A stretch of DNA of 64,000 nucleotides from Lunularia cruciata (Eukaryota; Streptophyta; Marchantiopsida; Lunulariales; Lunulariaceae), in assembly GCA_948567375.1 (NCBI GenBank), contig OX419760.1:17112001-17176000 (forward strand). The letters are read 5' to 3'. The notes under the pieces are model-generated. The model ran no database searches. It was not told where the DNA came from and saw only the letters and a program-made list of their open reading frames with translations. Shown here piece by piece: positions 11,774 through 21,230 of the stretch; the stretch's first letter is position 1, and each line of letters opens with the position of its first letter. Made by a program: the position numbers and the translations under genes.

Positions 11774-13195
11774 TTAGAAAGTCATGAGATTTTGAACTCC
11801 CATAACTGAAACTACCACTTTATCCACCACCCCCATTGATACTGGAGCTTTTACCTTCTTCTTCCTCTTGCTCCTTGTAGAACTCAAACCACCTCCAAGC
11901 TCTTTTCTCAAGGTAGGGTTCAAAGCAATCAATTGGCCCATTGTGATGTTAGCCTTGTGACTACCAACATCCTCCAGCACATTGTAGTTCCATTGTTGCT
12001 TTGAAATCAAGAAATTCTCCATCACCAACTTCGTATTTGGAGTCTTTGTTGTTAATGGTGTTGAGGTGCAAGTGCTCCTAGTAGACATAGGAGTTTCCTT
12101 GCTTGGAGTTAATCCTTGAGAAGAGTGAACATCCTTTGCAAAACAAGCTCTCTTCTTCTCTTGTGCCAAAAGCTCCAAATTAAGACCCTTGGAGATTGAG
12201 CACTCTCCTTTCTCATACTTGTTCTCAACCACATCTATGGATGCTATCCCCTTACCTTTGTTTGGATTAGGAGCCACTTGGGTTTCACTACCTCCCTCTT
12301 TCTCTCTATTGGCTCTCTCATAATCCCTTCCTCCATGGTAAGTGGAATTTGGGCAATTCCTTTGGATATGGCCTCTTCTTCCACAACCAAAAAAATTTCT
12401 ATCATTGAAATTGTTTGCTGGTTGGCCTCCTCTATATGGATAGTTTCCATAACTCTTAGGCCCTCTCCCTACATTCTGATCCACCTCTCTCTTCTCCCAT
12501 AGTTGCACCACATTGATCTTGAGATCCGCCAGTTGTTTTGTGATGGTTTGAAGTGGATCCTTTAATAGAGGTGCATGAACTAGAGCAACTACTACTTGTG
12601 GTGCAACCCTTGCCACCAAAGTATCAGAAGTTCCACCATACTTGTAGCCTTGAGGAGGATGCACAACCTCCTTCACCACCAAATCACTCTCATCTCTTTC
12701 CAAACTCTCCTCCATACAAATTGCAATCTTGATAGCTTCAACCTTGGAAGAAGGTTTCTCATATCTCACCTTGCTTCTAATTTGTGGTCTCAACCCTCTC
12801 ACAAAATTCTTGGTGAGCATGGCCCCTATGCCAATCATAGTAGTCTCCACATCATCCCCATCCTTCCTCAACACCATGCAAAATTTGGACTCTAACTTTT
12901 CCACTCTTTCCACATAGACTCTCACTTTCTCTCCATCTCCTTGTTTGAGAAAGGTAACCTCACTCATCAATTTCTCATAACTCTCATCTGGGAGAAAGTT
13001 CTCAATGAGTGCTGAAGTCAAACTCTCCCAAGACTCATACCATGTAAGTGTTGCATCTTCAAAGAAATCTGGTAATAATGAGGCCCACTCATTCTTCCTC
13101 CCCTCATTGTTTCCTATGCAAGCTCTCGTGAAGTCTCTCAAAAAGGCCTCCACATCTTCTCCATCCTTGCCAAAGAAAACTGGAAGTTTCTCCAT
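11774..13195 (-). CDS. A2 gag polyprotein part
   Basis: A 473-codon open frame on the minus strand starting MEKLPVFFGKDGEDVEAF. It contains the retrotransposon gag core (roughly residues 10-130) and a CCHC zinc knuckle (CFGC...GHIQRNC type, here with a different first residue), followed by a low-complexity Ser/Thr/Lys-rich linker. In whole copies gag is fused in frame to pol; here it ends early, so it is a fossil fragment. Exactly repeated at 54374-55795. Confidence 0.8.
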   Translation of the reverse strand: MEKLPVFFGKDGEDVEAFLRDFTRACIGNNEGRKNEWASLLPDFFEDATLTWYESWESLTSALIENFLPDESYEKLMSEVTFLKQGDGEKVRVYVERVEKLESKFCMVLRKDGDDVETTMIGIGAMLTKNFVRGLRPQIRSKVRYEKPSSKVEAIKIAICMEESLERDESDLVVKEVVHPPQGYKYGGTSDTLVARVAPQVVVALVHAPLLKDPLQTITKQLADLKINVVQLWEKREVDQNVGRGPKSYGNYPYRGGQPANNFNDRNFFGCGRRGHIQRNCPNSTYHGGRDYERANREKEGGSETQVAPNPNKGKGIASIDVVENKYEKGECSISKGLNLELLAQEKKRACFAKDVHSSQGLTPSKETPMSTRSTCTSTPLTTKTPNTKLVMENFLISKQQWNYNVLEDVGSHKANITMGQLIALNPTLRKELGGGLSSTRSKRKKKVKAPVSMGVVDKVVVSVMGVQNLMTF

Positions 13196-13260
13196 CTTAA
13201 CCCCTCACTATCTTTCTTTTCTCTCAATTGTTTTTCTCTTTTCTTTCTCTCACTCTATAA

Positions 13261-13425
13261 CTAATAGAGTATGTACATGACTAACGCCATTTGAGAATAA
13301 TCCACCCTAGGGAACACAAAAGGTTCAGGTTGTTTCAAGATTTCTATAGCAACATCAAATCCTAGAGTGCATATTAATTGAACTCTCATGTATAGTTTAT
13401 CCATAAGTTGAAAGATTATCTCCAT
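13261..13425 (-). CDS. 54-codon ORF upstream of gag (A2)
   Basis: The minus-strand counterpart of the 16123-16287 ORF in A1. It has the same length and no stop, despite about ten base differences from A1. The peptide ends PFVFPRVDYSQMALVMYILY. Function unknown; no domain recognised. Conservation of the frame is modest evidence that it is coding. Confidence 0.45.
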   Translation of the reverse strand: MEIIFQLMDKLYMRVQLICTLGFDVAIEILKQPEPFVFPRVDYSQMALVMYILY

Positions 13426-13539
13426 CACTAATCTTGACAATTAGCTGATGAAGGTGGTAGTATTTCCGTAGCTGTACTAAGACTCTCTCCAAGATCCTTC
13501 ACCAAAGTCTCCAAAGGTGATTTTACTCCATTACACTCA

Positions 13540-13918
13540 TGTCCTTTTGGAAGTCCTTCCACTCAACAAACCTCACACAACTCCTTGGTCTTAGATCTTC
13601 TTCCTCCCAATCTTGGCAAAGAAGGTCCAACATGCAGACCCAAGTCAAGTAAGCCTCTCCTTTCTCTCAATCTCTTGCTCTCAAAGGTCAATGGACATGA
13701 ACTTGACTTAGGTGTTAACTTGAACTTCCCTTCTCTCTACATAGAAAGCACTTAGACTTACTCTTTCTTCCAAGAGGCGTAGGTTTTTGGATCCTTGCAA
13801 CACTCTCTTCAAATTCTATTGTAAACTCTATTTTCCTCAAATCCACCCCTACAATCACTTTAAAAAACCCTTTGGGAACCTTGCATAGTCTCAATTTCCA
13901 CTCTTGATGACCCTCCAT
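13540..13918 (-). pseudogene. A2 copy of upstream zinc ORF
   Basis: The minus-strand counterpart of the 165-aa ORF at 15623-16120. It begins MEGHQEWKLRLCKVP and is similar to the end of that ORF, but is broken. It shows the upstream ORF was present in the ancestor of A1 and A2. Confidence 0.7.
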
Positions 13919-14093
13919 GTTCCCAAGATGAATCTAAACATTCAAACATGCTTTTTGTTGCTCTCAAACTCCTCATGCATGAGATCTCAACTTTGCAAAA
14001 TTTATCCTTCCTCACAATTTCACTCAAATCTCTCAACTAATCTATGATAGTCCTCTGAAATTTTGCATACTTGATCACAACTCTAGGGTGTCC

Positions 14094-14785
14094 TGTAACA
14101 CCCATTTGTGCATGTGTGTGGTATTGTGATATTTAGCTTGGTATTACAAGTACTTAAGAGATATTATTTATATAGAGATAAAGGATGGTTCTATATTAGT
14201 CATGGTTAGCTTAAGTTAGTCATAGCTAAGATAGATGGGACCTTACTTTAGAGGAAGTAGAAAAGATGAGCACCACTATTTTGGATTTTAGTGTGTTGAC
14301 TTGGTATTATTCCTAGGTGTTTGGCTTTGGGGAAAGAGTTGAGAACTCTTGGGCCCGCAAGCCTTTTTGTTTTGGATTCTTCTTTAGTCCAAGGATAGCC
14401 CATGTGAAGGAATCCTTGCTTTAGTGGTTGGGTCAAGATAAGACCACATGCTTAGGGGAATATGCCCATGTGAATGGATATTCCTTTCTACTTTTTGACT
14501 TTACTTGACTTTTAGTCTAGTAACTTGAGTTACTACGGTAATTAGTAACTTTGGTACGTAACTATTTCACAAGTATATAAACAAGGAGTGAGGAGGTACT
14601 CATCATCCTTTCATTTGCAACTATCTCTCTCTCATTGAGTTCTCTAGTGAGCAATGTCTTGAGTCTTGGAGTGTTAGCCTTGGAGGAGTATGATGGAGTT
14701 GGGGTTCCTTGCCTTCTTAGTCCATGGTGCGCTACCATAATAGCCATCAGAGGTTCATCCTGAGTGAGAGACAGGCCGGCTCACA
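14094..14785 (+). repeat. 5' LTR of A1
   Basis: 692 bp, TGTAACACCC to GGCTCACA. Matches 21231-21922 with no difference seen by eye, and is repeated again at 56694-57385. Its left neighbour is A2 leader sequence. Confidence 0.96.
14574..14580 (+). promoter_or_regulatory. TATA-like element in family A LTR
   Basis: tatataa followed by acaagg lies about 210 bp before the LTR end, a suitable place for the U3 promoter with R starting some 30 bp downstream. The same motif occurs at 21711-21717 and 57174-57180. Position and sequence only; no transcript evidence. Confidence 0.5.
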
Positions 14786-14789
14786 TTTT

Positions 14790-14807
14790 TGGTTCCGTTG
14801 CCGGGAC
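14790..14807 (+). other. Primer-binding site of A1 (tRNA-Asp-like)
   Basis: tggttccgttgccgggac lies four bases after the 5' LTR. It resembles the complement of the plant tRNA-Asp 3' end (TGGCGCCGTTGCCGGGGA) with a few mismatches. tRNA-Asp-type sites are known in Ogre/Tat and Athila elements. The same site occurs at 57390-57407 and, decayed, after the A3 LTR at about 45754. Confidence 0.6.
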
Positions 14808-14826
14808 CTCTCTAGAAGGCAAGATA

Positions 14827-14997
14827 ATGTTCCGCGTCCAATTCTACATTAGGCAGAAGGAGGCTATGAGAGCTCACTTGGAGAGAACATTAGGAGAGGA
14901 GAGGGCTGAACTTATGTTAGAGAACCAAGATCCATTTGTATACCCTGTAGTTCATTATGATGTCTTTGAGGTGATTTTGTACATCTTGTACACATGA
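14827..14997 (+). CDS. Leader small ORF (56 codons)
   Basis: The first ATG after the primer site opens a 56-codon frame ending PFVYPVVHYDVFEVILYILYT. This end resembles the end of the 54-codon ORF at 16123-16287 (PFVFPRVDYSQMVLVMYILY). It could be an upstream ORF that modulates translation, or a non-coding leader. Repeated unchanged at 57427-57597. Confidence 0.35.
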   Translation: MFRVQFYIRQKEAMRAHLERTLGEERAELMLENQDPFVYPVVHYDVFEVILYILYT

Positions 14998-15622
14998 GAG
15001 GAATTGGAGAGATTGTGTGAGGTGGATTGCAGATTTTGGGGATTAAGGTGATTTTGGGCAAAATCTCAAGTTTGAGATCTGGTCTTGAGATTTCTACACA
15101 TGATAGCTTGGGTTATCTTTCAGTTAGCACACTTCAAATTATTGAGAGAGCTTTTATGCGCACTGGGCTAGAATTTTTGAAAGTTGATAGGGTAAAGTGC
15201 TCCCGCAACTGCATGCTCTCTGGAAAATTGTACAGAGTCCGCCATTTCTTCAATTTTTAGTGAATTGTCCTGAAAATTTCCAAGAAAATTTAGTGCATTG
15301 TATCCTACCTGGTGCCACAAAAAATTAGAGAGAGATTATTTTTTCGCAGTGCGTTATGAGTTTTTGAAGTGAGGGGGGTGGTTTTCAGACCAAATCTGAA
15401 ATATGGGTGCTGAATAGAAAGGTGTCTAGGCCAAATGGCTCGATGAAAAGATCTAAAATTTTGCAGGGAGGGACGCCCTGGAGTTCTGATCAAGTGTGGA
15501 AAATTTCAGAGGACTGTAACATATTTGTTGGGAGATTTGAGTGACATTGTGAGGAAGGGTCAATTCTGCAGAGTGGAGATCTCATGCATGAGAAGTTTGA
15601 GATCAACAAAAAGCATGTTTGA
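14998..15622 (+). other. A1 untranslated leader
   Basis: About 600 bp between the leader ORF and the zinc ORF. It contains an open stretch at 15027-15260 with no recognised motif. It is homologous to the decayed leader in A3 (about 46560-47230). The A2 copy breaks off at the equivalent of 15471. Confidence 0.6.
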
Positions 15623-16120
15623 GTGTTTAGATTCATCTTTGGGAACATGGAGGGTCATCAAGAGTGGAAATTGAGATTATGCAAGGTTCCCCAAGGGTTT
15701 GAGGTGATTGTAGGGGTGGATTTGAGGAAAAGAGAGTTTACAATAGAATTTGAAGAGAGTGTTGAGAGGATCCAAAAACCTACACCACTTGGAGGAAAGA
15801 GTGAGTCTAAGTGCTTTCTATGTGGAGAGAAGGGACATAAGGCAAGTTCATGTCCATTAACCTTTGAGAGCAAGAGATTGAGGGAAAGGAGAGGCTTACT
15901 TGACTTGGGTTTGCATGTTGGACCTTCTTCACCAAGATTGGGAGGGAGAAGATCTAAGACCAAGGAGTTGTGTGAGGTTTGTGGAGTTGAAGGACTTCCA
16001 AAAGGACATGAGTGTAGTGGAGTAAAAGCACTTTTGGAAACTTTGGTGAAGGATCTTGGAGAGAGTCTTAGTACAGCTACAGAAATACTACCACCTTCAT
16101 CAGCTAGTTCTCAAGATTAG
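15623..16120 (+). CDS. Upstream zinc-knuckle ORF of family A (ORF0)
   Basis: A separate 165-codon frame before gag, of unknown function. An internal start MEGHQEWKLRL nine codons in is also possible and is the first Met kept in A2. Around residues 64-77 there is a canonical CCHC knuckle (CFLCGEKGHKASSC) and at about residues 116-130 a second Cys/His cluster (CEVCGVEGLPKGHEC). Between them is a basic, Gly/Arg-rich stretch. The two zinc motifs suggest nucleic-acid binding, perhaps a nucleocapsid-like or RNA-handling role distinct from the knuckle in gag. Extra ORFs before gag are known from Ogre-type elements, but I do not recognise this one. Fossil copies lie in A2 and A3 (47230-47737), and an identical one at 58223-58720. 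Confidence 0.75.
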   Translation: MFRFIFGNMEGHQEWKLRLCKVPQGFEVIVGVDLRKREFTIEFEESVERIQKPTPLGGKSESKCFLCGEKGHKASSCPLTFESKRLRERRGLLDLGLHVGPSSPRLGGRRSKTKELCEVCGVEGLPKGHECSGVKALLETLVKDLGESLSTATEILPPSSASSQD

Positions 16121-16122
16121 TG

Positions 16123-16287
16123 ATGGAGATAATCTTTCAACTTATGGATAAATTATCCATGAGAGTTAGATTAATATGCACTCTAGGATTTGATGTTGCT
16201 ATAGAAATCTTGGAGCAACCTGAACCTTTTGTGTTCCCTAGAGTGGATTATTCTCAGATGGTGTTAGTCATGTATATACTCTATTAG
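16123..16287 (+). CDS. 54-codon ORF between ORF0 and gag
   Basis: Starts two bases after the ORF0 stop, in a different frame, and encodes MEIIFQLMDKLSMRVRLICT followed by a hydrophobic C-terminal end (MVLVMYILY). It is kept open in A2 (13261-13425). Function unknown. The tight spacing after ORF0 would suit reinitiation, but that is inference. It may be only a leader segment. Confidence 0.4.
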   Translation: MEIIFQLMDKLSMRVRLICTLGFDVAIEILEQPEPFVFPRVDYSQMVLVMYILY

Positions 16288-16355
16288 TAATAGAGTGAGA
16301 GAAAAGAAAAGAGAAAAAAAAAATTAAGAGAAAAGAAAGATAGTGAGGGGTTAAG

Positions 16356-19300
16356 ATGGGGAAACTTCCGGTTTTCTTTGGCAAGGATGGAGAAGATGTG
16401 GAGGCCTTTGTGAGAGACTTCAAGAGAGCTTGCATAGGAAACAATGAGAGGAGGAAGAATGAGTGGGCCTCATTATTACCAGATTTCTTTGAGGATGCAG
16501 CACTTACATGGTATGAGTCAGAATACCAAAAGAGAGAGAGGAGAGAGGGGGAAGAGGAGTCTTGGGAGACTTTGACTTCAGCACTCATTGAGAACTTTCT
16601 TCCTGATGAGAGTTATGAGAGATTGATGAGTGAGGTTACATTTCTCAAGCAAGGAGATGGAGAGAAAGTGAGGGTCTATGTGGAAAGAGTGGAAAAGTTG
16701 GAGTCCAGATTTCGCATAGTGTTGAGGAAGGGTGGGGATGATGTGGAGACTACAATGATTGGCATAGGGGCCATGCTCACCAAGAATTTTGTGGGAGGAT
16801 TGAGACCACAAATTAGAAGCAAGGTGAGATATGAGAAACCTTCTTCCAAGGTTGAAGCTATCAAGATCGCAATTCGTATGGAGGAGAGTTTGGAAGGGGA
16901 TGAGAGTGATTTGGTGGTGAAGGAGGTTGTGCATCCTCCTCAAGGCTACAAGTATGGTGGAACTTCTGATACTTTGGTGACAAGGGTTGCACCACAAGTA
17001 GTAGTTACTCCAATTCTTGCACCTCCACCAAAAGATCCACTCCAAACCATCACAGAACAACTTGCGGATCTCAAGATCAATGTGGTGCAACTATGGGAGA
17101 AGAGAGAGGTGGATCAGAATGTAGGGAGAGGACCTAGGAGTTATGGAAACTATCCATATAGAGGAGGCCAACCAGCCAACAATTTCAATGATAGAAATTG
17201 TTTTGGTTGTGGAGGAAGAGGCCATATCCAAAGGAATTGCCCAAATTCCACTTACCATGGAGGAAGGGGTTATGAGGGAGCCAATAGAGGGAAAGAGGGA
17301 GGTAGTGAAACCCAAGTGGCTCCTAATCCCAACAAAGGTAAGGGGATAGCATCCATAGATGTGGTTGAGAGCAAGTATGAGAAGGGAGAGTGCTCAAACT
17401 CCAAGGGTCTTAATTTGGAGCTTTTGGCACAAGAGAAGAAGAGAGCTCGTTTTGCAGAGGATGTTCACTCTTCTCAAGGATTTACTTCAAGCAAGGATAC
17501 TCCTATGTCTACTAGGAGCACTCGCACCTCAACACCATCAACAACAAAGACTCCAAGGAAGAAGTTGGGGATGGAGGACTTCTTGATCTCAAAGCAACAA
17601 TGGAACTACAATGTGTTGGAGGATGTTGGTAGTCACAAGGCTAACATCACAGTGGGCCAATTAATTGCTTTGAACCCTACCTTGAGAAAGGAGCTTAGAG
17701 GTGGTTTGAGTTCTACAAGGAGCAAAAAGAAGAAGAAGGCAAAAGTTCCAGTATCAATGGGGGTGGTGGATGCCAAGCCAGCACCATGGGAGGCTTGTGA
17801 ATATGCCTCCAAGATTGATGTGAGAGTGAATGGTCACAACATCAAGGATGCATTGGTTGATGGAGGATCAGCAGTGAATGCCATGTCAGAAAGGTTGATG
17901 AAGAAGTTGGGTATGATACCCTCAAGACCTTCAACATTTGTGGTGAGCATGGCAAACAAGCAACAAGTTCGACCAGTAGGGGTGATGGATAAGGTGGTAG
18001 TTTCAGTTATGGGAGTTCAAAATCTCATGACTTTCCAAGTCTTGAAGGATTCAAGCTATGACTTACTTCTTGGGAGGCCATGGTTGAGAGCAGCACGCAC
18101 AACTGATCGATGGCACAAAGGGTACTTGAGGATTGGGCCATCAAACCATAGAGTCATTGTTCCTGTGACTAACACCACCAACACTTCACATTCAGATACC
18201 CCATCTTCTAATTATTGGGAATCAGATTCTGAAGAAGGAGCTTCAGGTGTGGACACAAGCATGGAAGAGGAGACTTCCACGGAGGAAGATGAATCTGAAT
18301 CTGATTCAGATGTGTATCCCTTGTGTGCTATGGATTTTGCACCTAAGCCAGAGGTTTTGAAGGACCCAGATAAATCACCATTGACACTTGAGGAGGTAGA
18401 GAGAAGGTTATCTACCCTCAAGTATGGCCCAAATGTTACCAAGGAGGAGAAGGTGAGATTTGAGGAGATTTTCCGCAAGTTCATCCATGTGTTTGCTTTT
18501 AGTTACAAGGATTTGAAGGAAGTCACCTTGGAGGAGCACAAGATAGAGGTGGAGTCACATGCAAGACCAATCCGCCAAAAGCAACGTCGCATTAGCCCAC
18601 CAATATCTTTGGTTGTGAAGGAGGAGATTGATAAGCTCAAGGAGGCTGGATTTATCTTTGAGGTGGAGAATTCAGAATGGGTGTCTCCAATTGTCATTGT
18701 GAAGAAAAAGAATGGCAAGCTTCGGGTATGTGTGGATTACAAGAAGCTCAATGCTGTTACCAAGAAGGACTACTACCCATTGCCATTCATTGATGAGATC
18801 TTGGAGGAGGTTGCAGGTCATGAGAGGTACAGTTTTGGAGATGGTTATAGTGGATATAACCAAATCAAGATTGCACCAGAGCATCAACAACTCACCACAT
18901 TCACCACACCTTGGGGAACTTACGCTTTCAAGGTCATGCCTTTTGGGCTTTGCAATGCTCCAGCCACATTCCAACGGTTCATGAACAAGGTATTTGAACC
19001 TTTCATTGGGAAATTTGTGAGAGATTTCATTGATGACTTTTGTGTCTATGGGAGCAAGGAGGAGCAATTTGAGCACCTAATCAAAGTCTTGCAACGCTTG
19101 GATGAGGCAAATGCATCACTCAACCCAGAGAAGTGCATTTTTGGATGTGAAGAAGGTCTACTTTTGGGGCACATCATCTCCAAGGATGGAATAGCAGTTG
19201 ATCCTGAGAAGGTGAGGAAAATCTCAGACCTTCCATTCCCTTCAAGCTTGACAAAGTTACGCCAATTCTTGGGAATGGTTGGGTACTATAGGAGGTTCAT

Positions 19301-21182
19301 CTTCTCATTTTCCAACAAGGCTTATGCATTGACCATCTACATGAAGAAGGGTGTAGATTACATGGTGATTTTGGAAGACAAGGAGGCTCTCAAAGCTTTT
19401 GAGGAGCTCAAGCAATCCCTTGTTGTAGCTCCAATTCTTGCTAAACCTGATTGGAGTAAGCCTTTCATCCTCTACACTGATGCTTCTAATGTAGCTATAG
19501 GATGCACTCTTAGTCAATTAGACCAAGATGGGCATGATCATCCAATAGCTTATGCTAGTAGGCAGATGGTTTCAGCAGAGAAGAACTACTCTGTCACAGA
19601 GAGAGAAGGGTTGGCAGTGATCTTTGGTCTCAAGAAGTTTAGACACTACTTGATTGGAGGGAAAGCCACAATTGTCACGGATCACAAGGCTTTGAAGTAC
19701 ATCTTCAACAAGCCTAATGTTGAAGGGAGACTAGCAAGGTGGATGATTCTCTTGTCTGAGTATGACTACACAATTGAGGATAGGCCAGGAAAGAAACATG
19801 CAAATGCTGATTTGTTATCTAGAGCCTATGATCATGATGGAGATGAGCCAGTAGATGATTCCTTCCCGGATGAGGAGCTCATGACAATCTCAGTCACTCA
19901 AGAGGTTCCAATGGAGTACAAGGAGATTGTGGATTTTGTGACAAGAGGTAACTATCCCGAAGGGATGCATGCTAGGGAGAGGAAGGCCCTTGCAGCAAGA
20001 TCTAGACCTTACACAATGGTGGATGATATTCTTTTTCACCAAGGAGCAGATGGTCTACTTCGAAGAGCAGTGGGTAAGGAAGAGTCTATCCTACTCATAA
20101 AGGAGTTTCATGAAGGTTTAGTATGTGGAGGACACTTTGCAGGAAAGGTGACTGCTTTCAAGATTCTAGATGCAGGTTACCATTGGAGAGGGATTTTCAA
20201 GGATTGTCTTGATTATTGCAAAACTTGTCATGTTTGTCAAGCTTTTGCTAGAAAGTCTACATCCACTCCACCACTTAGATCAATTCCATTGCTAGGACCC
20301 TTTGAGAAGTGGGGAATTGATTTTGTAGGACCTCTCAATAGAACCCCAAGGAACAATCGGTACATTGTGGTAGTTACTGATTACCTTACCAAGTGGGTTG
20401 AGGCTAGACCATTGAGGGACAAGAATGAAGATGAAGTGGGTAGATTTCTTTATGAATGCATTATCACTAGGTTTGGATGCCCTTTGGAGTTGGTTTCTGA
20501 TAGAGGAGGAGAGTTTACAGGAAGCATTACTACAGCCATGCTACGACATTTCTCTATCACACATCGAGTAACTACATCCTATAAGCCAAATTCCAATGGC
20601 TTGGCAGAGAGAACCAATCAGACCTTGTGCATGATGTTGGCCAAAGATGCAGAAATGGAGGGGGCTAAACATCATTGGGACAAGAGGATTCATGCAGTTT
20701 TGTGGGAGTATAGGACAACCATGAAGACTTCCACTGGATATTCTCCATTCCAATTGGTGTATGGTATTGAGTCTACCTTACCTATTCACTTTGATCTTCC
20801 TACCTTCCAAAGCATTCATAGGAGATTGAAGAAAGCACAAGGAAGTGATGCAGAGAAGTCAAGGAAGGATCAACTCATGGAGTTGGAAGAGGCAAGAGCA
20901 GTTGCTATGGTTCGAGTGGAGCAAGCCCAAAGGAAACAAAAGGAGAGCTATGACAAGAGGCAAGGCAAGAAGAAGGTGGAGCCTTTCAAAGAAGGTGATT
21001 GGGTAATGTTGTTTGATTCCATTCGATTCAAGAGAGTACAAAAGAAGTTTTTGCCTAAGTACTTTGGACCTTTCATAGGAGAGAAGGTGTGGGGAAATTA
21101 CACTTATGATCTCAAGGAGTTGGGAGGAAGACACTTTGATAGGATTAACCATGATAAGTTGAAGATGTACCATAGAAGGTAG
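16356..21182 (+). CDS. Family A gag-pol polyprotein
   Basis: A single uninterrupted 1608-codon frame. Order by approximate residue: gag core (10-130); CCHC zinc knuckle (282-295, CFGCGGRGHIQRNC); Ser/Thr/Lys-rich linker; retropepsin with loop VDGGS near 501-505; acidic Ser-rich linker; reverse transcriptase (about 730-960) with polymerase motif FIDD at 891-894; RNase H from about 1035 (YTDAS, Asp 1042); integrase zinc region (about 1250-1300); integrase core with WGIDF, LVSDRGGEF and NGLAERTNQ; C-terminal GPF-type module ending at the stop. There is no chromodomain. It supplies particle protein, maturation, cDNA synthesis and integration. The start was chosen as the first Met after the leader, conserved in A2. 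No gag/pol boundary stop exists, so both would be made as one precursor. Confidence 0.95.
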   Translation: MGKLPVFFGKDGEDVEAFVRDFKRACIGNNERRKNEWASLLPDFFEDAALTWYESEYQKRERREGEEESWETLTSALIENFLPDESYERLMSEVTFLKQGDGEKVRVYVERVEKLESRFRIVLRKGGDDVETTMIGIGAMLTKNFVGGLRPQIRSKVRYEKPSSKVEAIKIAIRMEESLEGDESDLVVKEVVHPPQGYKYGGTSDTLVTRVAPQVVVTPILAPPPKDPLQTITEQLADLKINVVQLWEKREVDQNVGRGPRSYGNYPYRGGQPANNFNDRNCFGCGGRGHIQRNCPNSTYHGGRGYEGANRGKEGGSETQVAPNPNKGKGIASIDVVESKYEKGECSNSKGLNLELLAQEKKRARFAEDVHSSQGFTSSKDTPMSTRSTRTSTPSTTKTPRKKLGMEDFLISKQQWNYNVLEDVGSHKANITVGQLIALNPTLRKELRGGLSSTRSKKKKKAKVPVSMGVVDAKPAPWEACEYASKIDVRVNGHNIKDALVDGGSAVNAMSERLMKKLGMIPSRPSTFVVSMANKQQVRPVGVMDKVVVSVMGVQNLMTFQVLKDSSYDLLLGRPWLRAARTTDRWHKGYLRIGPSNHRVIVPVTNTTNTSHSDTPSSNYWESDSEEGASGVDTSMEEETSTEEDESESDSDVYPLCAMDFAPKPEVLKDPDKSPLTLEEVERRLSTLKYGPNVTKEEKVRFEEIFRKFIHVFAFSYKDLKEVTLEEHKIEVESHARPIRQKQRRISPPISLVVKEEIDKLKEAGFIFEVENSEWVSPIVIVKKKNGKLRVCVDYKKLNAVTKKDYYPLPFIDEILEEVAGHERYSFGDGYSGYNQIKIAPEHQQLTTFTTPWGTYAFKVMPFGLCNAPATFQRFMNKVFEPFIGKFVRDFIDDFCVYGSKEEQFEHLIKVLQRLDEANASLNPEKCIFGCEEGLLLGHIISKDGIAVDPEKVRKISDLPFPSSLTKLRQFLGMVGYYRRFIFSFSNKAYALTIYMKKGVDYMVILEDKEALKAFEELKQSLVVAPILAKPDWSKPFILYTDASNVAIGCTLSQLDQDGHDHPIAYASRQMVSAEKNYSVTEREGLAVIFGLKKFRHYLIGGKATIVTDHKALKYIFNKPNVEGRLARWMILLSEYDYTIEDRPGKKHANADLLSRAYDHDGDEPVDDSFPDEELMTISVTQEVPMEYKEIVDFVTRGNYPEGMHARERKALAARSRPYTMVDDILFHQGADGLLRRAVGKEESILLIKEFHEGLVCGGHFAGKVTAFKILDAGYHWRGIFKDCLDYCKTCHVCQAFARKSTSTPPLRSIPLLGPFEKWGIDFVGPLNRTPRNNRYIVVVTDYLTKWVEARPLRDKNEDEVGRFLYECIITRFGCPLELVSDRGGEFTGSITTAMLRHFSITHRVTTSYKPNSNGLAERTNQTLCMMLAKDAEMEGAKHHWDKRIHAVLWEYRTTMKTSTGYSPFQLVYGIESTLPIHFDLPTFQSIHRRLKKAQGSDAEKSRKDQLMELEEARAVAMVRVEQAQRKQKESYDKRQGKKKVEPFKEGDWVMLFDSIRFKRVQKKFLPKYFGPFIGEKVWGNYTYDLKELGGRHFDRINHDKLKMYHRR

Positions 21183-21219
21183 AGAGACCTTCACTTTGAG
21201 GACAAAGTGAAAACTTAGT

Positions 21220-21230
21220 CCGGGGGTAAA
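21220..21230 (+). other. Polypurine tract of A1
   Basis: ccgggggtaaa directly before the 3' LTR, 38 bases after the gag-pol stop. Same sequence in A5 and A2. Confidence 0.75.

Larger units (their letters stand above)
8501..14093 (-). mobile_element. Family A Ty3/gypsy copy A2, minus strand
   Basis: Reading the minus strand from the right: leader, upstream zinc ORF (broken), a 54-codon ORF, gag (13195-11774), protease to integrase (11770-9240), polypurine tract (9192-9202) and 3' LTR (8501-9191). The element stops at 14093 against the LTR of A1. Its matching 5' LTR survives only as 30524-30735, so A1, B1 and the intervening debris lie within the original A2 span. LTR and LTR remnant differ at about three of 190 aligned bases by eye. 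Broken, with several disruptions. Confidence 0.9.
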
